Source: Acidobacteriota bacterium (GTDB taxonomy: Bacteria > Acidobacteriota > Blastocatellia > Pyrinomonadales > Pyrinomonadaceae). Taken from it: 21,322 bases of DNA. The stretch is from NCBI GenBank assembly GCA_023436495.1, contig JAEZIT010000023.1, positions 1 through 21,322 of the forward strand, in the 5' to 3' direction. How positions within the stretch are numbered: position 1 is the first letter of the stretch; every line of letters starts with the position of its first letter. Shown one piece after another: positions 16,397-21,322 of the stretch. The notes under the pieces were generated by a model that was not told the origin of the DNA, ran no database searches, and saw nothing but the letters and a program-made list of their open reading frames with translations. The translations under genes and the position numbers were made by a program.

Positions 16397-17059
16397 ATGA
16401 ACGAACAGGATTTTAACAACGAAGATTCATTCGACGAAGGCGGCCGCGAGATACCGATTAACGACAAACGCCGTTTTAACGAACGCGGCGAGCGCGTCGG
16501 CGGAGCGGACGAAACGCCGAAGGAACCGGTAAAATCGCCCCGCGAGATCGAGCTCGAAGCAAAACTTCTGGCCGAGACCGAACGACGCGAGGCTGCTGAG
16601 GCAAAACTCGTCGGCGTACAGGCAAAATTCGAAGAGGCAAAGGCTAGTCTCGAAAAAGAGACCGCCGATATGCGTGCACGTTTGATGAAAACGCTCGAAG
16701 ACCGCTCGAAACAGGGCCAATTCAATTTTCTCACGACGCTGCTGCCCGTGCTGGACAACCTGAACCTGGCGGTCGCCGCCAGTGAAAAGGACCCGTCGCT
16801 CGATCATCTGCGCGACGGCGTGATCGGAACGGCACGCTCTTTCGAACAGGCGCTTGTCAGCGTCGGCGTCGAACCGGTTCCGTCGGTCGGCGCGGAATTC
16901 GACCCCGAAGTTCACGAAGCAGTCGATATGAAGCCGGTCGAGCCCGAAAATGACGGCAAGGTCACGGCCGAATACCTTCGCGGATACCGTTTCGGTGACC
17001 GCCTGCTGCGTGCCGCACGCGTACAGGTTGGAAAGGCCATGGCACAAACCGCCGGTTAG
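16397..17059 (+). CDS. grpE: GrpE, nucleotide exchange factor for DnaK
   Basis: 220 residues from ATG 16397 (226 if the ATG at 16379 is used). It releases ADP from DnaK during the folding cycle and works as a dimer in the cytosol. An acidic, disordered N terminus precedes a long charged coiled coil (~40-115, ELEAKLLAETERREAAEAKL). The beta-wing domain carries the GrpE signature: VSVGVEPVPSVGAEFDPEVH, EAVDMKP, then AEYLRGYRFGDRLLRAARVQ. Start 16397 is preferred because the purine-rich AGAGAAG sits 4 nt upstream; the 16379 start has no such site. Unusually, dnaK and dnaJ do not follow; the next gene is a second Clp ATPase, 236 nt away. That gap (17060-17295) holds nothing I can name beyond an AT-rich stretch near 17226-17235. 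Confidence 0.94.
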   Translation: MNEQDFNNEDSFDEGGREIPINDKRRFNERGERVGGADETPKEPVKSPREIELEAKLLAETERREAAEAKLVGVQAKFEEAKASLEKETADMRARLMKTLEDRSKQGQFNFLTTLLPVLDNLNLAVAASEKDPSLDHLRDGVIGTARSFEQALVSVGVEPVPSVGAEFDPEVHEAVDMKPVEPENDGKVTAEYLRGYRFGDRLLRAARVQVGKAMAQTAG

Positions 17060-17295
17060 ACGGCCGGTTAGAAGAATGTAGTATCCCACCGTTTGTTTTA
17101 ACTTTCTGGAATCAAATTTGCGCGCTTCGTTCGCGGGTGTATCAGAGTCGGACGAAGCGCGTGTTTTCGCAGACAGGCCCGGCCTTGCCGGAGACAAAAT
17201 TTCTTTTCCGCCTGTTTGCGAAGTGTTAATATACTTGTCGGGCAAAAGCTGTCGTCATTACGGCATCAAAGTTTCGGCACCAAAATACAAGATTT

Positions 17296-19575
<2,280 letters not shown>

Positions 19576-19590
19576 ACGTTCGCTTCATTT

Positions 19591-19636
19591 AATGCATCAA
19601 AAGCCTTGGTGACCCATCACCGAGGCTTTTTGCATT
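19591..19636. terminator. Strong intrinsic terminator after the second clp gene
   Basis: AAAAGCCTTGGTGA (19599-19612) and TCACCGAGGCTTTT (19617-19630) form a 14-bp stem with one G-U pair around a CCCA loop, ending in a T run. The outer bases AATGCA and TGCATT (19591-19596, 19631-19636) extend the pairing. The symmetry makes it potentially bidirectional. It ends only 1 nt before the AGGAGG (19638-19643) of the next gene, so that gene either uses read-through or a promoter inside clp. Confidence 0.88.
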
Positions 19637-19650
19637 CAGGAGGAAACGAA

Positions 19651-20319
19651 ATGAGACGAATCGCTGTCGAAGCCGGCATCGCGTCGGTATTGATCATCGC
19701 CGGCTTGTTTCTCCCCGCACGCCATTCCCTTTCCATCCGGGCCGAAAACGGCATGTCCGCTCCCGCCGCTGTCCGTTACCGGATAGACCCGAAACGCAGC
19801 AAATTCATGGTCAACGCGGACCGCACGGGCCTCGCTTGGTTCAAAGGCCACAGCCACCGCATCGCCGTGCGCGATTTTTCCGGCGAGGCATCGCTGACGC
19901 CCGATATTCTGAATCCGGCGTCGCTTTCAATGACCATCCGCGCCGATTCGCTCGAGGAAACCGATCCCGTTTTCACGCCCGAACAAAAGGCGATCATCAA
20001 AAAGGAGCTCGAAACGATCGTCCTCGAAACCGCGAAATACCCCGAAATAACCTTTAAGAGCACCGACATCAAAGGCGGCATGAAGGACGGCCGTTTCGAC
20101 GTAAAGATCGGCGGCGACCTGACGCTGCACGGCGTCACGCGGCACATCGTCATCCCCGCTGCCGTCACCCTAACCGGCGACGAACTCCGCGCCGTCGGCG
20201 AATTCGACGTGAACCGCAAAAAATTCAACGTCAACGCCACCAACGCCTTCCACGGCACCGTGCGCGTTAAACATGACCTGAAATTTATTTTTGATATAAT
20301 TGCCGAACGAATTTCCTAA
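19651..20319 (+). CDS. Exported YceI-family protein
   Basis: 222 residues. The N-terminal hydrophobic stretch (IAVEAGIASVLIIAGLFLPA) is a signal sequence or anchor. The YceI lipocalin-like beta barrel follows: YRIDPKRSKFMVNADRTG, FKGHSHRIAVRDFSGEASLT, SLSMTIRADSLEETDP, AKYPEITFKST, IGGDLTLHGVTRHIVIPA and a final KHDLKFIFDII strand. YceI proteins bind polyisoprenoid or other amphiphilic lipids in the periplasm; the ligand here is unknown. Start 19651 is set by a strong AGGAGG (19638-19643) 7 nt upstream. Longer in-frame starts would translate the upstream terminator hairpin and lack support. The next gene begins 17 nt after the stop, so the two are probably co-transcribed. Confidence 0.92.
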   Translation: MRRIAVEAGIASVLIIAGLFLPARHSLSIRAENGMSAPAAVRYRIDPKRSKFMVNADRTGLAWFKGHSHRIAVRDFSGEASLTPDILNPASLSMTIRADSLEETDPVFTPEQKAIIKKELETIVLETAKYPEITFKSTDIKGGMKDGRFDVKIGGDLTLHGVTRHIVIPAAVTLTGDELRAVGEFDVNRKKFNVNATNAFHGTVRVKHDLKFIFDIIAERIS

Positions 20320-20336
20320 CTGCAAAAAATGACAAT

Positions 20337-21146
20337 ATGAAGCACATTCGTCTCATCCGGCTTATCAGCCTCATAGTGATCGCGGCGGGCGCCGCATTGG
20401 CATCACCGGCACAAACTGGCACAAACAGCACCGCCGCCCCCCAAGCTGAAGCCGTCCTCAAAAAAGCCGTCCAGACGCTCGGCGGCGACAAATACCTGAA
20501 CGTCACGACCCAGATCGGCCGCGGCAAATTCAGCGTGATCCGGGACAACGCCGTCGTCTCGTTCCAATCCTTTTACGACGTGATCGTCTACCCGGACAAA
20601 GAGCGCACGGAATTCAAGGGCGGCGGCGTCCGCTCGGTACAGACGAACACGGGCGCGGCCGGATGGGTATTCGACGGCGACTCAAACCTGATCAAAGACC
20701 AGACCGACGCCCAGATCGATAATTTCCAGCTCGGCATGCGCGCGAGCCTCGACACGCTTCTCCGCGGCCACTGGCGCGGCAAAGCGAAATTGTCCTACAT
20801 CGGCAAGCGCCCCGCCACGCTCGGCAAACGCAACGAAGTGCTAAAGCTCGAATATGATGACGGCATGATCGTCGAATTCGAATTCGCCGCCGACGACGGC
20901 CTGCCCGTAAAATCCATCCGCAAACGCACCAACGCCGACAACGAAACGGTCAATGAAGAGGACCGCTACGCCCAATTCGTCGACATCGCCGGCATCCGCA
21001 CGCCGTTCATAATCGAACGCGTCACCAACGGCATCCCGACTTCCCGTATCAACTACGAATCGGTCGAATACAACAAACCCATAAACGATTCGATATTCAC
21101 CAAACCCGGCAGCCTCAAAGAACTAAAAAAGAACCTTAATCTATAA
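20337..21146 (+). CDS. Secreted protein of unknown function
   Basis: 269 residues. A clear Sec signal peptide opens the protein (IRLIRLISLIVIAAGAALAS, cleavage near ASPAQ). The mature part starts with a helix (AEAVLKKAVQTLGGDKYLNV). It then has many alternating beta segments, including FSVIRDNAVVSFQSFYDVIV, GWVFDGDSNLIKDQTDAQ and LKLEYDDGMIVEFEFAADDG. The pattern of an N-terminal helix plus a long antiparallel sheet resembles LolA/LolB-like or outer-membrane lipoprotein-sorting folds, but no diagnostic motif is present, so no function is claimed. It lies 17 nt downstream of the YceI gene, consistent with a joint envelope role. No Shine-Dalgarno is evident; the start is fixed by the signal peptide. 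Confidence 0.82.
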   Translation: MKHIRLIRLISLIVIAAGAALASPAQTGTNSTAAPQAEAVLKKAVQTLGGDKYLNVTTQIGRGKFSVIRDNAVVSFQSFYDVIVYPDKERTEFKGGGVRSVQTNTGAAGWVFDGDSNLIKDQTDAQIDNFQLGMRASLDTLLRGHWRGKAKLSYIGKRPATLGKRNEVLKLEYDDGMIVEFEFAADDGLPVKSIRKRTNADNETVNEEDRYAQFVDIAGIRTPFIIERVTNGIPTSRINYESVEYNKPINDSIFTKPGSLKELKKNLNL

Positions 21147-21160
21147 ACGCCCGCTCCCTT

Positions 21161-21198
21161 TGCCGAAGCCCGCACGCAGGAACGGCAAAACACGCACC
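21161..21198. repeat. 38-nt repeat, unit A
   Basis: Begins TGCCGAAGCCCGCACGCAGG and ends CAAAACACGCACC. It aligns without gaps to unit C (21260-21297), with 33 of 38 positions identical by hand count. The core is GAAGCCCGCACGCAG. Confidence 0.75.
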
Positions 21199-21206
21199 AC
21201 AGGTCA

Positions 21207-21238
21207 GAACCACCCCGCGTTAGCGGGTGGGTTCTTCA
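21207..21238. repeat. Palindromic repeat, intergenic copy
   Basis: GAACCACCCC followed by GCGTTAGCGGGTGGGTTC and TTCA, a 32-nt imperfect palindrome with 12-nt arms around GTTA. It is almost identical to 5122-5152 within the M1 peptidase gene. It sits between repeat units A and B. Confidence 0.8.
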
Positions 21239-21240
21239 AT

Positions 21241-21258
21241 TGCGGAAGCCCGCATCCA
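21241..21258. repeat. Shortened repeat, unit B
   Basis: TGCGGAAGCCCGCATCCA matches the first 18 nt of units A and C with three differences. Unit C begins 1 nt after it. Confidence 0.6.
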
Positions 21259-21259
21259 T

Positions 21260-21297
21260 TGCAGAAGCCCGCACGCAGTAAGGGCGAAACACTCACC
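21260..21297. repeat. 38-nt repeat, unit C
   Basis: Begins TGCAGAAGCCCGCACGCAGT and ends GAAACACTCACC. It is the partner of unit A. Units A and C bracket the palindrome and unit B. Confidence 0.75.
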
Positions 21298-21322
21298 GCG
21301 ATCGAATCGAATTTAAACTCCC

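Larger units (their letters stand above)
21147..21322. other. Terminal intergenic region made of short repeats
   Basis: The 176 nt after the last gene contain no coding frame I can support. They consist of two nearly identical 38-nt units, one shortened unit, and a palindrome shared with the M1 peptidase gene. No clear intrinsic terminator for the preceding gene is visible unless the palindrome serves as one. Confidence 0.6.

Noticed and set aside
21161..21297. Possible CRISPR array
   Set aside because: Only two full units with irregular spacing, one unit truncated, a different palindrome between them, and no cas genes.

Overview
The window looks like chromosomal DNA from a GC-rich Gram-negative-type bacterium. 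My best guess is Acidobacteriota, near Blastocatellia/Pyrinomonadaceae. This is inferred from the style of the proteins: many Sec or Tat signal peptides, a TonB-C domain protein, a YceI protein, a TldD with a Tat signal, an HspR-type operator, and abundant short palindromic repeats. There is no rRNA or marker-gene proof. I saw no phage, transposase, CRISPR array, tRNA or rRNA.

Layout. Positions 1-12861 are all on the minus strand. From left to right they hold a truncated pmbA/tldE and tldD (a modulator-type metalloprotease pair), a large secreted M1 aminopeptidase, a TonB-C domain protein, and a nucleoside uptake and salvage cluster. In transcription order the nucleoside cluster is two BMP-family ABC permeases, purine nucleoside phosphorylase, uridine kinase, cytidine deaminase and an exported MTA/SAH-type amidohydrolase. 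The steps fit together: import of nucleosides, phosphorolysis of purine nucleosides, deamination of cytidine and phosphorylation of uridine/cytidine. The cognate ATPase and binding lipoprotein are not in the window.

A divergent intergenic region near 12862-13104 separates this from a plus-strand stress cluster: hsp20, clpB, grpE, and a second Clp ATPase with ClpA-like architecture but unusual pore loops. Upstream of hsp20, a sigma70-like promoter overlaps an inverted repeat matching the HspR operator (HAIR) arrangement. A strong intrinsic terminator follows the second Clp. Two secreted proteins, a YceI-family protein and an unrecognised one, complete the plus strand. The last ~175 bases are an intergenic mosaic of short repeats.

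The most unusual observations are these. (1) A ~31-nt imperfect palindrome occurs in the terminal intergenic mosaic and, almost identically, in frame inside the M1 aminopeptidase gene, where it encodes a short Pro/Asn/Gly loop. (2) A Clp ATPase lacks the pore-loop tyrosine in both AAA+ rings although its nucleotide-binding motifs are intact. (3) A HAIR-like operator controls an hsp20-clpB-grpE-clp cluster that lacks dnaK. (4) The tail of cytidine deaminase appears to be written by another interspersed repeat.
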